A stretch of 64,000 nucleotides of DNA from Pseudomonas sp. UBA1879. GTDB lineage: Bacteria > Pseudomonadota > Gammaproteobacteria > Pseudomonadales > Pseudomonadaceae. Below the pieces are notes generated by a model. It saw only the letters and a list, made by a program, of their open reading frames with translations, was not told the DNA's origin and made no database searches. The translations under genes and the position numbers were made by a program. The DNA is taken from contig NZ_DDHJ01000003.1 in the NCBI RefSeq assembly GCF_002338065.1, positions 1 through 64,000 on the forward strand. The letters run 5' to 3'. Of the stretch, positions 25,991 through 39,334 are shown in pieces (positions within the stretch are counted from its first letter, which is position 1; every line of letters begins with the position of its first letter).

Positions 25991-26634
25991 ATCTGAACGA
26001 ATGGCTGGACAGCCTGCGCAAGATCGACATCAACGATCTGGACGTCAACAATCTCGGTTCCTGGCCCGCTGCGGTGAAGACCATCGCGGGGGCGTTGTTG
26101 CTCGTGTTGGTGCTGGCCGGTGGGTATTTTTTCTATATCCAGGACATGCAAACCCAGCTGGATCAGGCGCGCAATGACGAGACGGCCTTGAGAGAGCAGT
26201 TCTCCAATAAGGCGTATCAGGCAGCGAACCTCCCGGCCTACAAGACCCAAATGGTCGACATGGAAAACACCTTCGGCGCGCTGCTGCGGCAATTGCCCAG
26301 CGACACCGAAGTGCCGGGCCTGCTGGAAGACATCACCCGTACGGGGTTGGGCAGTGGCCTCGAGTTCGAAGAAATCAAGCTTTTGCCCGAGGCGGCACAG
26401 CAGTTTTACATCGAGCTGCCGATTCAGATCACTGTGACCGGCGCTTATCACGACTTGGCGACGTTCGTCAGCGGCGTGGCCAGCCTGCCGCGGATCGTCA
26501 CTTTGCATGATTTTGAAATCAAACCGGTGGACGCCAAATCCCCTGGAAAACTGCGCATGAGCATCCTAGCCAAGACCTATCGCTACAACGATAAGGGGCT
26601 TCAGAACATCGACAACAAAGGACCTGCGAAATGA
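25987..26634 (+). CDS. pilO: Type IV pilus assembly protein PilO
   Basis: Partner of PilN in the inner-membrane alignment complex, 215 residues. A short cytoplasmic start (MNLNEWLDSLRKIDINDLD), a membrane helix (about 31-52), a coiled coil and a periplasmic domain with GVASLPRIVTLHDFEI typical of PilO. ATGA overlap with pilN; the longer in-frame extension is antisense-like reading of pilN. Confidence 0.95.
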   Translation: MNLNEWLDSLRKIDINDLDVNNLGSWPAAVKTIAGALLLVLVLAGGYFFYIQDMQTQLDQARNDETALREQFSNKAYQAANLPAYKTQMVDMENTFGALLRQLPSDTEVPGLLEDITRTGLGSGLEFEEIKLLPEAAQQFYIELPIQITVTGAYHDLATFVSGVASLPRIVTLHDFEIKPVDAKSPGKLRMSILAKTYRYNDKGLQNIDNKGPAK

Positions 26635-27158
26635 GGGCCTTGCATTGGTTGTGCGTCGGCGCCGCGCTGATCGGGTTGGCAGGTTGCGACAGTTCCAGTG
26701 ATTTCGACGACTTGAAGCAGTTCATGGCCGACGTGCGCGCACGCCCGGTAGGCAACATCGAACCGATGCCGAAATTTCGGCCCTATGAAGCGTTTACCTA
26801 CGCGGCGGCGAGCCTGCGCAGCCCGTTTCAGCCACCGATCAAGGTCGATCTGATTGCCCGGCAGAAAGGCACGCACCTGGTCCAGCCGGATCCGACGCGG
26901 GTCAAGCAATTCCTGGAAGGCTTCAACATTGATGGCTTCGAAATGGTCGGCACGTTAAGCAACGAAAGCGGTATGTTCGCGCTGCTGCGCGGGGCCGGTG
27001 GGGTGCATCGGGTCAAGGTAGGCGATTATCTGGGCCGCAACGACGGCCGGATCGTGTCGATCACCGAGTCCGAGGTGCAAGTGATCGAGATCGTGCCTGA
27101 TGGAGAGGGAGCGTGGCTTGAGCGGCCGCGCAGCATATCCCTGAAAGAACGCTCATGA
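26631..27158 (+). CDS. pilP: Type IV pilus lipoprotein PilP
   Basis: Lipoprotein linking the PilNO complex to the PilQ secretin. The signal ends with lipobox LAGC (Cys19), followed by Asp, consistent with inner-membrane retention. The C-terminal HR-type beta domain (about 85-165) has the sequence FEMVGTLSNESGMFALLRG. 175 residues, ATGA-coupled to pilO and pilQ. Confidence 0.94.
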   Translation: MRALHWLCVGAALIGLAGCDSSSDFDDLKQFMADVRARPVGNIEPMPKFRPYEAFTYAAASLRSPFQPPIKVDLIARQKGTHLVQPDPTRVKQFLEGFNIDGFEMVGTLSNESGMFALLRGAGGVHRVKVGDYLGRNDGRIVSITESEVQVIEIVPDGEGAWLERPRSISLKERS

Positions 27159-29302
27159 AGACGGCAAGCAAGCGAAACACCTTCGGATCTGCACAGTGGT
27201 GGAATGTGAACATGACTAGGATTCTTTCGATTATCGGCGTGTCGCTATGGATGGCGATGCTTTCACCGATTCTCCAGGCGGCCAACCTCAAGACGCTGGA
27301 TGTCGCCGCACTGCCGGGGGATCGGGTCGAGTTGAAACTGTCCTTCGACGGACCGGTTGCGGCCCCTCGTGGCTACACCACTGAGCAGCCGGCGCGCATT
27401 GCACTGGATCTGCCGGGTGTGACCAGTCAATTGGCGATCAAGAGCCGGGACTTGGGATCGGGTAACGCCCATAGCGTCGTGGTGGTCGAAGCCAAGGATC
27501 GCACCCGCGTGATCATCAACCTGACGACGCTCGCGCCTTATAGCTCGCGCGTCGACGGTAATAACCTGTTCGTCGTGGTCGGGCAGGGCGCAGCCGCCGC
27601 CCAAGGCTCGCAACCCAGCACCGCTCAAGGGGCGCCTCGCGTCAACGTGCCTGCGGCATCGGCCAGCGCTGCGCAGACCAAGCCAGCCCCTCGCTCGTTT
27701 GCACCTGGCCCGCGTTCGGTCAAAAACGTCGACTTTCAGCGCGGAGAATTGGGTGAAGGCAACGTCGTCATCGAACTGAGCGACGTCGGCATCGCCCCGG
27801 ACATTCAGGAGCAGGGCGGCAAGATTCGCGTGGATTTTGCCAAGACTCAACTGCCTGAGCCGCTGCGGGTGCGCCTCGATGTGAAGGATTTCGCCACGCC
27901 GGTGCAGTTCGTCAACGCCAGCGTCAGCGGTGACAAGGCGAGCATTTCCATCGAGCCCTCTGGTGCATTCGATTATTCGGCGTATCAAACCGAGAACAAA
28001 CTGACCATCAGCGTGCGTCCGTTGACAAACGAAGACGTCGCCCGTCGCAATGCGGACAAGCTGGTGTACACCGGCGAGAAGCTATCGCTGAACTTTCAGG
28101 ACATTGACGTGCGCTCGGTGCTGCAACTGATCGCCGACTTCACCAACCTCAACCTCGTGGCCAGCGACACTGTTCAAGGCGGCATCACCCTGCGTCTGCA
28201 AAACGTGCCATGGGATCAGGCGCTTGACCTGGTCCTCAAGACCAAAGGCCTCGACAAGCGCAAGATCGGCAACGTGTTGCTGGTCGCTCCCGCTGACGAG
28301 ATCGCCGCCCGAGAGCGCCAGGAGCTGGAATCGCTGAAGCAGATTTCCGAACTGGCGCCCCTGCGCCGTGAGCTGTTGCAAGTGAACTATGCCAAGGCGG
28401 CAGATATCGCCAAGCTCTTCCAGTCGGTCACCAGCGCGGAGTCGAAAACCGACGAGCGCGGGTCGATCACCGTCGATGAGCGCACCAATAACATCATCGC
28501 CTATCAGACCCAGGACCGGCTCGACGAGCTGCGTCGCATCGTCTCGCAGCTGGATATTCCGGTGCGTCAGGTGATGATCGAAGCGCGCATTGTCGAAGCC
28601 AACGTCGACTACGACAAGGCCCTCGGCGTGCGCTGGGGCGGCTCGACGAACCGCGGAAATTTCACCGCCGGCGGTAATGGCACGGTGACAGGCGCGGGTA
28701 ATACCAATGGCCCGTATGTAGACATGGGTGTCGCTAACCCGACGTCGTCGATCGGTCTGGGTTTCCTGACCAACAACACCATCCTTGACCTTGAGCTGAC
28801 CGCCATGGAGAAGACCGGCAACGGCGAAGTGGTGTCGCAACCCAAGGTCGTCACCTCGGACAAGGAAACTGCGAAAATCCTGAAAGGCACCGAAGTGCCT
28901 TATCAGGAAGCCAGCTCCAGCGGCGCGACGTCGGTGTCGTTCAAAGAGGCCTCGTTGTCTCTGGAAGTGACCCCGCAGATCACGCCGGATAACCGCATCA
29001 TCATGGAAGTCAAGGTGACCAAGGACGAGCCTGACTACGTGAACACCGTGCTGGGCGTGCCGCCGATCAAGAAAAACGAAGTCAACGCCAAAGTGCTGGT
29101 GGCCGACGGCGAAACCATCGTGATTGGCGGCGTGTTCTCGAATACGCAGAATAAAGTCGTCGATAAGGTGCCATTTTTGGGCGATGTGCCGTATGTTGGC
29201 CGCCTTTTCCGGCGGGATGTGGTCTCGGAGAAAAAATCCGAGCTGTTGGTGTTCCTCACCCCGCGTATCATGAACAACCAGGCGATTGCTGTGAGTCGTT
29301 GA
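27155..29302 (+). CDS. pilQ: Type IV pilus secretin PilQ
   Basis: Outer-membrane secretin through which the pilus emerges, 715 residues. After the signal peptide come AMIN domains that bind peptidoglycan, a Pro/Ala linker, an STN/N0 domain (LNFQDIDVRSVLQLIADFTNLNL), an N1 domain and the secretin channel (VPFLGDVPYVGRLFR near the end). The ATGA-coupled start at 27155 is listed. ATG 27212 gives a more classical signal peptide (MTRILSIIGVSLWMAMLSP) and may be the true start. Confidence 0.94.
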   Translation: MKTASKRNTFGSAQWWNVNMTRILSIIGVSLWMAMLSPILQAANLKTLDVAALPGDRVELKLSFDGPVAAPRGYTTEQPARIALDLPGVTSQLAIKSRDLGSGNAHSVVVVEAKDRTRVIINLTTLAPYSSRVDGNNLFVVVGQGAAAAQGSQPSTAQGAPRVNVPAASASAAQTKPAPRSFAPGPRSVKNVDFQRGELGEGNVVIELSDVGIAPDIQEQGGKIRVDFAKTQLPEPLRVRLDVKDFATPVQFVNASVSGDKASISIEPSGAFDYSAYQTENKLTISVRPLTNEDVARRNADKLVYTGEKLSLNFQDIDVRSVLQLIADFTNLNLVASDTVQGGITLRLQNVPWDQALDLVLKTKGLDKRKIGNVLLVAPADEIAARERQELESLKQISELAPLRRELLQVNYAKAADIAKLFQSVTSAESKTDERGSITVDERTNNIIAYQTQDRLDELRRIVSQLDIPVRQVMIEARIVEANVDYDKALGVRWGGSTNRGNFTAGGNGTVTGAGNTNGPYVDMGVANPTSSIGLGFLTNNTILDLELTAMEKTGNGEVVSQPKVVTSDKETAKILKGTEVPYQEASSSGATSVSFKEASLSLEVTPQITPDNRIIMEVKVTKDEPDYVNTVLGVPPIKKNEVNAKVLVADGETIVIGGVFSNTQNKVVDKVPFLGDVPYVGRLFRRDVVSEKKSELLVFLTPRIMNNQAIAVSR

Positions 29303-29306
29303 TTCT

Positions 29307-29825
29307 GTGCGAAATTTAATACTTGTGGGGCCGATGGGGGCTGGCAAAAGCACCATCGGTCGTCTGCTGGCCAAAGAGCTTCGACTGCCGTTCAAGGATT
29401 CCGACAAGGAAATCGAGCTGCGAACGGGCGCCAATATCCCGTGGATCTTCGACAAGGAAGGTGAGGCGGGCTTCCGAGATCGCGAACAGGCCATGATCGC
29501 TGAGCTGTGCGCCTACGATGGCGTGGTCCTCGCGACCGGTGGCGGCGCGGTCATGCGTGAAGAAAACCGTCGTGCCCTGCACGCGGGCGGACGGGTGATC
29601 TACCTGCATGCTTCCGTAGAGCAGCAGGTTGGCCGCACTTCCCGTGATCGTAACCGGCCTCTCTTGCGCACCGCAGACCCCGCTCGGGTGCTTCGCGAGC
29701 TGCTGACCCTCCGCGATCCGCTGTATCGGGAAATCGCCGATGTCATCATCGAGACCGACGAGCGGCCACCCCGGATGGTGGTGCTTGACATCCTCGCCCT
29801 GTTGGCCGAGCTTCCTCCCCGTTAA
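29307..29825 (+). CDS. aroK: Shikimate kinase
   Basis: Phosphorylates shikimate in the aromatic amino-acid pathway. 172 residues with Walker A GPMGAGKS (8-15), the shikimate-binding DSDKEIE, the FRDRE motif and GGGAVMREENR. GTG start four bases after the pilQ stop, so it is probably cotranscribed with the pilus genes, an arrangement known in many gammaproteobacteria. Confidence 0.95.
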   Translation: MRNLILVGPMGAGKSTIGRLLAKELRLPFKDSDKEIELRTGANIPWIFDKEGEAGFRDREQAMIAELCAYDGVVLATGGGAVMREENRRALHAGGRVIYLHASVEQQVGRTSRDRNRPLLRTADPARVLRELLTLRDPLYREIADVIIETDERPPRMVVLDILALLAELPPR

Positions 29826-29956
29826 AGCGCAAGCGGAAATGCGCTATCCTCGGCGACCATAAAAAGCAGGGTCGCCAAATGGCCTTGCGCCTTGGTCCGT
29901 ATTGACGCGTTTGGCGTCGAACAGGCTTCCAATTGTTATACAGAGTGTGGGGATAC

Positions 29957-31060
29957 ATGCAGACACTTACGGTCGAGCTTGGCGAGCGGAGCTACCCGAT
30001 CCACATTGGCGAAGGGTTGTTGGATCAGCCTGACCTGCTCAGGCCCTACATCGCTGGCAAACAGGTCGCGATCGTTTCCAACAGCACTGTCGCGCCGCTC
30101 TATATCGAGCGTCTGACCAAAACGCTGGCCGGGTACAACGTGCTGCCCATCGTGCTTCCCGACGGCGAAGCCTTCAAGAACTGGGAAACCCTGCAACTCA
30201 TCTTCGATGCCCTGCTGACCGCGCGCCATGACCGCCGCACCACGGTGATTGCGCTGGGGGGCGGTGTGATCGGAGACATGGCCGGATTCGCGGCCGCGTG
30301 CTATCAGCGTGGTGTGGATTTCATTCAGGTGCCCACCACGCTGCTGTCGCAGGTCGATTCGTCCGTGGGTGGCAAGACAGGCATCAACCATCCACTGGGC
30401 AAGAACATGGTCGGCGCGTTCTATCAACCGAACGCTGTGCTGATCGACACGGCCTCGCTGAGCAGCCTGCCTGAACGCGAGCTGTCTGCCGGGCTTGCCG
30501 AGGTCATCAAATACGGCCTGATATGTGACGAGCTGTTCCTGACGTGGCTCGAAGAGAATATGGACAAGCTGCGTGGTCTGGATCAGGCGACGTTGACCAC
30601 GGCTATCGAGCGCTCCTGTGCGGCCAAGGCTGCCGTGGTCGGTGCCGATGAGCGGGAGTCGGGGGTGCGCGCTACGTTGAACCTGGGCCATACCTTCGGC
30701 CATGCCATCGAAACTCATATGGGTTACGGGGTCTGGCTGCATGGTGAGGCTGTCGCCGCCGGTACGGTCATGGCGCTGGAAATGTCCGCGCGTCTGGGCT
30801 GGATCAACGAGCAAGAGCGGGATCGCGGCATCCGTCTCTTTCAGCGCGCCGGTTTACCGGTCGTGCCACCTGAAGACATGACGCCTGAGCATTTCCTGGA
30901 GCACATGGCGGTGGACAAGAAGGTGATTGACGGTCGTCTGCGCCTGGTGCTGCTGCGCCGGATGGGCGAAGCAGTCGTGACCGACGAATATCCAAGAGAA
31001 GTACTACAGGCCACACTGGTCGCGAACTACCGCGCCTTGGTGGATCAGCTTAGAGGTTAA
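29957..31060 (+). CDS. aroB: 3-dehydroquinate synthase
   Basis: Second enzyme of the shikimate pathway, cyclising DAHP with NAD and a divalent metal. The 367 residues contain the NAD motif GGGVIGDMAGFAAACYQRG, the active-site QVPTTLLSQVDSSVGGK, and the metal ligands in the LNLGHTFGHAIE region. The start at 29957 (MQTLTVELGERSYPI) matches the family; eight upstream in-frame residues are not conserved. Confidence 0.96.
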   Translation: MQTLTVELGERSYPIHIGEGLLDQPDLLRPYIAGKQVAIVSNSTVAPLYIERLTKTLAGYNVLPIVLPDGEAFKNWETLQLIFDALLTARHDRRTTVIALGGGVIGDMAGFAAACYQRGVDFIQVPTTLLSQVDSSVGGKTGINHPLGKNMVGAFYQPNAVLIDTASLSSLPERELSAGLAEVIKYGLICDELFLTWLEENMDKLRGLDQATLTTAIERSCAAKAAVVGADERESGVRATLNLGHTFGHAIETHMGYGVWLHGEAVAAGTVMALEMSARLGWINEQERDRGIRLFQRAGLPVVPPEDMTPEHFLEHMAVDKKVIDGRLRLVLLRRMGEAVVTDEYPREVLQATLVANYRALVDQLRG

Positions 31061-31070
31061 TGAGAAATCC

Positions 31071-32696
31071 ATGACAAGCTTGCACGCCGATGAGGCCTTC
31101 CTCGGTCACTATCAATTGAGTCATGACCCCTTTGCCACGCGGGTCCCCGGCTTCAAGTTTTTCCCTGCCCAGCGCAAACCCGTGCTGGGTCAATTGCACC
31201 ATCTCGCCCGCTACAGCCAGTTGCTGCTGTTGGTCACCGGTCCTCACGGCAGCGGCAAGACCCTGCTGCGCCAGGCCCTGGTCGCCAGCACCAACAAGCA
31301 GTCTGTGCAAAGCGTGGTGGTCTCGGCGCGTGGCGCTGGCGATGCGTCGGGGGTGTTGCGTCAGGTCGCTCAGGCGCTCAACGTCGCGCATCCGGAAATG
31401 CAGTCCATCCTGTCGCAGGTCGTGCAACTGGGTTTGACCGGTCAAGAAGTCTACGTCCTGGTGGACGATGCCGAACAACTGGGCGAATCCGCACTCGAAG
31501 CGTTGTTGGGTTTGGCGGCGGGCACCCCAGAAGGGCGTCCGCATGTCTTCCTGTTCGGCGAGGCTTCGATCATTGATCGTCTGGATCAGCTGTGCGCCGA
31601 GAGCGGTTCGGAAGAAGAGCGTTTTCACGTCATCGAGCTGGCACCGTACACCGAAGAAGAAACCCGTGAGTATCTGGCTCAGCGCCTGGACGGCGCCGGT
31701 CAAGGCATTGAAGTGTTCAGCGCCGAGCAGATCACCGATATTCACGAACAGTCCAATGGATGGCCGGGCGCGATCAACCAGGTCGCGCGCGACTCGATGA
31801 TCGAAGCCATGATCGCCAGCCGCTCTGCGGTCAAGCGTCCAAGTATGGGGTTCAAGATGCCTAAGAAACACGTGTTGGCTTTGGGTGGGGTTGTGGTCGC
31901 GGCGGTGCTCGCGGCGTGGTTGATTCCAGGGCGCAATAGCGCGCCAACGGCTCCGGCTAATTCCCAGGCACAACTGCCGCTGGGGCAGGGCAATGCGCCT
32001 GCACAGCAATCGAACAACGGCGGTCCAGCCATCGAGTTCGCCGGTAACTCGCAGCCGATGCCGCTACCGTTGGTCGGTAACTCGCAGCCGGTGATGCGCG
32101 GTCCGCTGGCTGAAGCCGCAGGTTCGGGCGAAGGCGATGGCGAAGACGGCGGCCCGGCAGCCAATCAGTCGTTGCAGCCGCCGACCGTGACCACGACGGC
32201 CCCGCCTGCCGGTGCGACGGCGGGCCCTGCTCCACAAATGGCCCAGACTCAAGTGCCGACACCTCGCCCGGCGCCAGCACCGGCGGCTAAACCGACGCCC
32301 GCGCCCGCACCTGCGGCCAAACCTGCTCCTGCCCCAACGCAGGTTGCGACGGCCAAGCCAGCGCCTAAACCTGCTGAAAAACCGGCGGCTGCGGCACCTG
32401 CCTCTGCTGGCGGGACGTGGTACGCCGGTCAGGCCCCAACGCACTTCGTGGTGCAAATTCTCGGCACCAGCTCCGAAGCCACTGCGCAAAGCTATGTCAA
32501 AGAGCAAGGCGCCGAGTACCGCTACTTCAAGAAAACCCTGCAAGGAAAACCGTTGTTCGTGGTGACGTACGGCAGTTTCGCCGACCGCAACGCAGCGCTT
32601 GCCGCTATCAAGAACTTGCCAGCGAAGGTTCAGGCTGGTAAACCTTGGCCTCGCACTGTCGGCAGCATCCAACAGGAACTCGCCGCAGCCCGCTGA
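31071..32696 (+). CDS. DamX-like AAA/SPOR-domain protein
   Basis: Membrane protein of 541 residues. It has an ExeA-like AAA ATPase domain with Walker A GPHGSGKT (57-64) and Walker B-like VYVLVDDAEQL, a membrane helix at about 264-283, a long Ala/Pro/Lys-rich periplasmic linker (about 300-445), and a C-terminal SPOR domain (about 456-535, HFVVQILGTSSEATAQSYVKE). The aroK-aroB-damX order is conserved in gammaproteobacteria, and E. coli DamX acts at the septum. The N-terminal ATPase domain is the main difference from short DamX. It lies 10 bp after aroB. Confidence 0.85.
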   Translation: MTSLHADEAFLGHYQLSHDPFATRVPGFKFFPAQRKPVLGQLHHLARYSQLLLLVTGPHGSGKTLLRQALVASTNKQSVQSVVVSARGAGDASGVLRQVAQALNVAHPEMQSILSQVVQLGLTGQEVYVLVDDAEQLGESALEALLGLAAGTPEGRPHVFLFGEASIIDRLDQLCAESGSEEERFHVIELAPYTEEETREYLAQRLDGAGQGIEVFSAEQITDIHEQSNGWPGAINQVARDSMIEAMIASRSAVKRPSMGFKMPKKHVLALGGVVVAAVLAAWLIPGRNSAPTAPANSQAQLPLGQGNAPAQQSNNGGPAIEFAGNSQPMPLPLVGNSQPVMRGPLAEAAGSGEGDGEDGGPAANQSLQPPTVTTTAPPAGATAGPAPQMAQTQVPTPRPAPAPAAKPTPAPAPAAKPAPAPTQVATAKPAPKPAEKPAAAAPASAGGTWYAGQAPTHFVVQILGTSSEATAQSYVKEQGAEYRYFKKTLQGKPLFVVTYGSFADRNAALAAIKNLPAKVQAGKPWPRTVGSIQQELAAAR

Positions 32697-32916
32697 TCAT
32701 GTCGCGACCTTACCCAGGTCGCGCAGTTGGCTCCCCCGAAGATCGCGCACGAGCGTGCTGCCAATGAGCAGCGCGCCTTGCGGTGTCTGCGTCTCAGACA
32801 CGCATTGAACTTTGGGCTCTCTTTGGTCAGACTCGCAACAAAGCTCTGGCTAGCATGAGAAACGATAAAAACCTTTCACTAATGCGACATGAATTTGCGA
32901 CATTTCGTCGCTAAAT

Positions 32917-32945
32917 TTGTGAGGCTTTGTGTCGGTGTGTACAAT
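32917..32945 (+). promoter_or_regulatory. Candidate sigma-70 promoter of gltBD
   Basis: TTGTGA (32917-32922), a 17-bp spacer, then TACAAT (32940-32945), 110 bp before the gltB ATG. It lies in the gap 32697-33054, which holds no other gene. A GCGACCT/AGGTCGC hairpin without a T-tract (about 32704-32722) follows the damX-like stop. Confidence 0.55.
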
Positions 32946-33054
32946 GACCTCCCTTTTGCTCCCGCAAAGCCGGCGTACGTTCGGCGTGGATGGTAAATGG
33001 CTGAATTGAAAAGAAATTTGCCTCGGTAAGAGGCAGCCTGGTGAGAATGTGTCT

Positions 33055-37500
<4,446 letters not shown>

Positions 37501-37509
37501 GTCCTGGCG

Positions 37510-37618
37510 GCAGCTTCAAGCGACAAGCTTCAAGCTGCAAGCCAAAGCGGTACGCGGTGTCGGAAATAAATTTGATCGCTTCAAGCTTGTAGCTTGGGGC
37601 TTGCAGCTTGAGGCTGCT
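37510..37618. repeat. AAGCTTCAAG-type repeat inside the gltBD operon
   Basis: Copies of CAGCTTCAAGC and AAGCTTCAAGCTGCAAGCC on the left face GGCTTGCAGCTTGAGGCTGC on the right, so the transcript can fold into a long imperfect hairpin between gltB and gltD. Same family as 11734-11860 and 39060-39232. Confidence 0.7.
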
Positions 37619-37635
37619 TCAAGAGGTTGAAAAGA

Positions 37636-39054
37636 ATGGCTGAACGTCTGAGTAACGACTTCCAGTTCATCGATGTCGGGCGCAAAGATCCGAAGAAGAA
37701 ACTGTTGCGTCAACGCAAGAAAGAGTTCGTGGAGATCTACGAGCCCTTCAAACCCCAGCAGTCGGCCGATCAGGCTCACCGCTGCCTGGGTTGCGGCAAC
37801 CCGTACTGCGAATGGAAATGCCCGGTGCATAACTTCATTCCCAACTGGCTGAAGCTAGTGTCCGAGGGCAATATCCTCGCGGCTGCCGAGTTGTCGCACC
37901 AGACCAACACCCTGCCGGAAGTCTGCGGCCGCGTTTGTCCGCAGGACCGTCTGTGCGAAGGGGCGTGCACCCTGAACGACGGCTTCGGCGCGGTCACCAT
38001 CGGTTCGGTGGAGAAGTACATCACCGACACTGCGTTCGCCATGGGCTGGCGTCCGGACATGTCCCGCGTGGTGCCGACCGGCAAGCGCGTGGCAATCATC
38101 GGTGCAGGCCCGGCGGGTCTGGGGTGCGCCGACGTGCTGGTGCGCGGTGGCGTGACGCCGGTGGTGTTCGACAAGAACCCGGAAATCGGGGGTCTGCTGA
38201 CCTTCGGCATTCCTGAGTTCAAGCTTGAAAAGAGCGTGCTGAGCAACCGTCGTGAAGTCTTCACCGGTATGGGCATCGAGTTCCGTCTCAACACCGAAAT
38301 CGGCAAAGACATCACCGTCGAACAACTGCTGCAGGAATACGATGCCGTGTTCATGGGCATGGGCACTTACACCTACATGAAGGGCGGCTTCCCGGGCGAA
38401 GACTTGCCGGGCGTGCACGACGCGCTCGACTTTCTGATCGCCAACGTCAACCGCAACCTGGGCTTTGAAAAGTCGCCGGAAGATTTCGTCGACATGAAAG
38501 GCAAAAAGGTCGTGGTGCTGGGCGGGGGCGACACCGCGATGGACTGCAACCGCACGTCGATCCGTCAAGGCGCCAAAGCAGTCACCTGCGCCTATCGTCG
38601 CGACGAAGAAAACATGCCGGGCTCGCGCAAGGAAGTGAAGAACGCCAAGGAAGAAGGCGTGAAATTTCTCTACAACCGTCAGCCGATCGCCATCGTCGGC
38701 GAGGACAAGGTTGAGGGCGTCAAGGTCGTCGAGACGCGTCTGGGTGAGCCTGATGCACGTGGCCGCCGCAGCCCTGAGCCGATTCCGGGTTCCGAAGAGA
38801 TCATCCCGGCCGACGCTGTGGTCATCGCTTTCGGCTTCCGCCCTAGCCCGGCACCCTGGTTTGAACAGCACGGCATCGAAACCGACAGCCAAGGCCGTGT
38901 TGTGGCACCGGAGCAAGGCAAGTTCAAGCACCAGACCAGCAACCCGAAAATCTTCGCGGGCGGCGATATGGTGCGCGGCTCCGACCTGGTAGTGACCGCC
39001 ATCTTCGAAGGCCGCAATGCGGCCGAGGGGATTCTGGACTACCTGGGCGTCTGA
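37636..39054 (+). CDS. gltD: Glutamate synthase, small subunit
   Basis: NADPH-oxidising beta subunit of GOGAT, 472 residues. The N-terminal cysteines (RCLGCGNPYCEWKCPVHNFIP and CGRVCPQDRLCEGAC) bind the 4Fe-4S clusters. Two Rossmann motifs follow: AIIGAGPAGLGCA for FAD and VVVLGGGDTAMDC for NADPH. The start is ATG 37636 after AGAGG; the upstream TTG adds only three residues. It is separated from gltB by 135 bp that carries a repeat. Confidence 0.97.
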   Translation: MAERLSNDFQFIDVGRKDPKKKLLRQRKKEFVEIYEPFKPQQSADQAHRCLGCGNPYCEWKCPVHNFIPNWLKLVSEGNILAAAELSHQTNTLPEVCGRVCPQDRLCEGACTLNDGFGAVTIGSVEKYITDTAFAMGWRPDMSRVVPTGKRVAIIGAGPAGLGCADVLVRGGVTPVVFDKNPEIGGLLTFGIPEFKLEKSVLSNRREVFTGMGIEFRLNTEIGKDITVEQLLQEYDAVFMGMGTYTYMKGGFPGEDLPGVHDALDFLIANVNRNLGFEKSPEDFVDMKGKKVVVLGGGDTAMDCNRTSIRQGAKAVTCAYRRDEENMPGSRKEVKNAKEEGVKFLYNRQPIAIVGEDKVEGVKVVETRLGEPDARGRRSPEPIPGSEEIIPADAVVIAFGFRPSPAPWFEQHGIETDSQGRVVAPEQGKFKHQTSNPKIFAGGDMVRGSDLVVTAIFEGRNAAEGILDYLGV

Positions 39055-39059
39055 CGACG

Positions 39060-39232
39060 CCAGCGGCAAGTTATATGCTGCAAGCGGCAAGCAGACCTGG
39101 TTGGATCAGCTTGCCGCTTTTGACTTGAGACTGCGTCGGAAGGTCAAAGCCGTCCAGAGACAGGTTGAAAGCCTTGAGTTGAAAGCGGTCCGGCTTTTAC
39201 TTGTGGCTTGAAGCTTGTGGCTTGTAGCTGTT
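39060..39232. repeat. Repeat and hairpin after gltD
   Basis: AAGCGGCAAGC (39082-39092) pairs perfectly with GCTTGCCGCTT (39109-39119), followed by TTTG, so it can end the gltBD transcript. The right side (39200-39232, GGCTTGAAGCTTGTGGCTTG) is a fragment of the same repeat family as in the gltB-gltD gap. Confidence 0.6.
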
Positions 39233-39258
39233 TTTGTGCGACAAATCGACCCCATAGA

Positions 39259-39288
39259 CAAAAGGCACGGTACTTACCGTGCCTTTTG
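39259..39288 (+). terminator. Hairpin terminator upstream of hemE
   Basis: AAAAGGCACGGTA (39260-39272) is exactly complementary to TACCGTGCCTTTT (39275-39287), with an extra C-G pair outside. It lies 46 bp before the hemE ATG. It may be the final terminator for gltBD read-through or an attenuator of hemE. Confidence 0.7.
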
Positions 39289-39334
39289 CGTTGGTGTCTG
39301 AGAAAATGCCCGCACTTTTTCTCCGGATCCTGCC

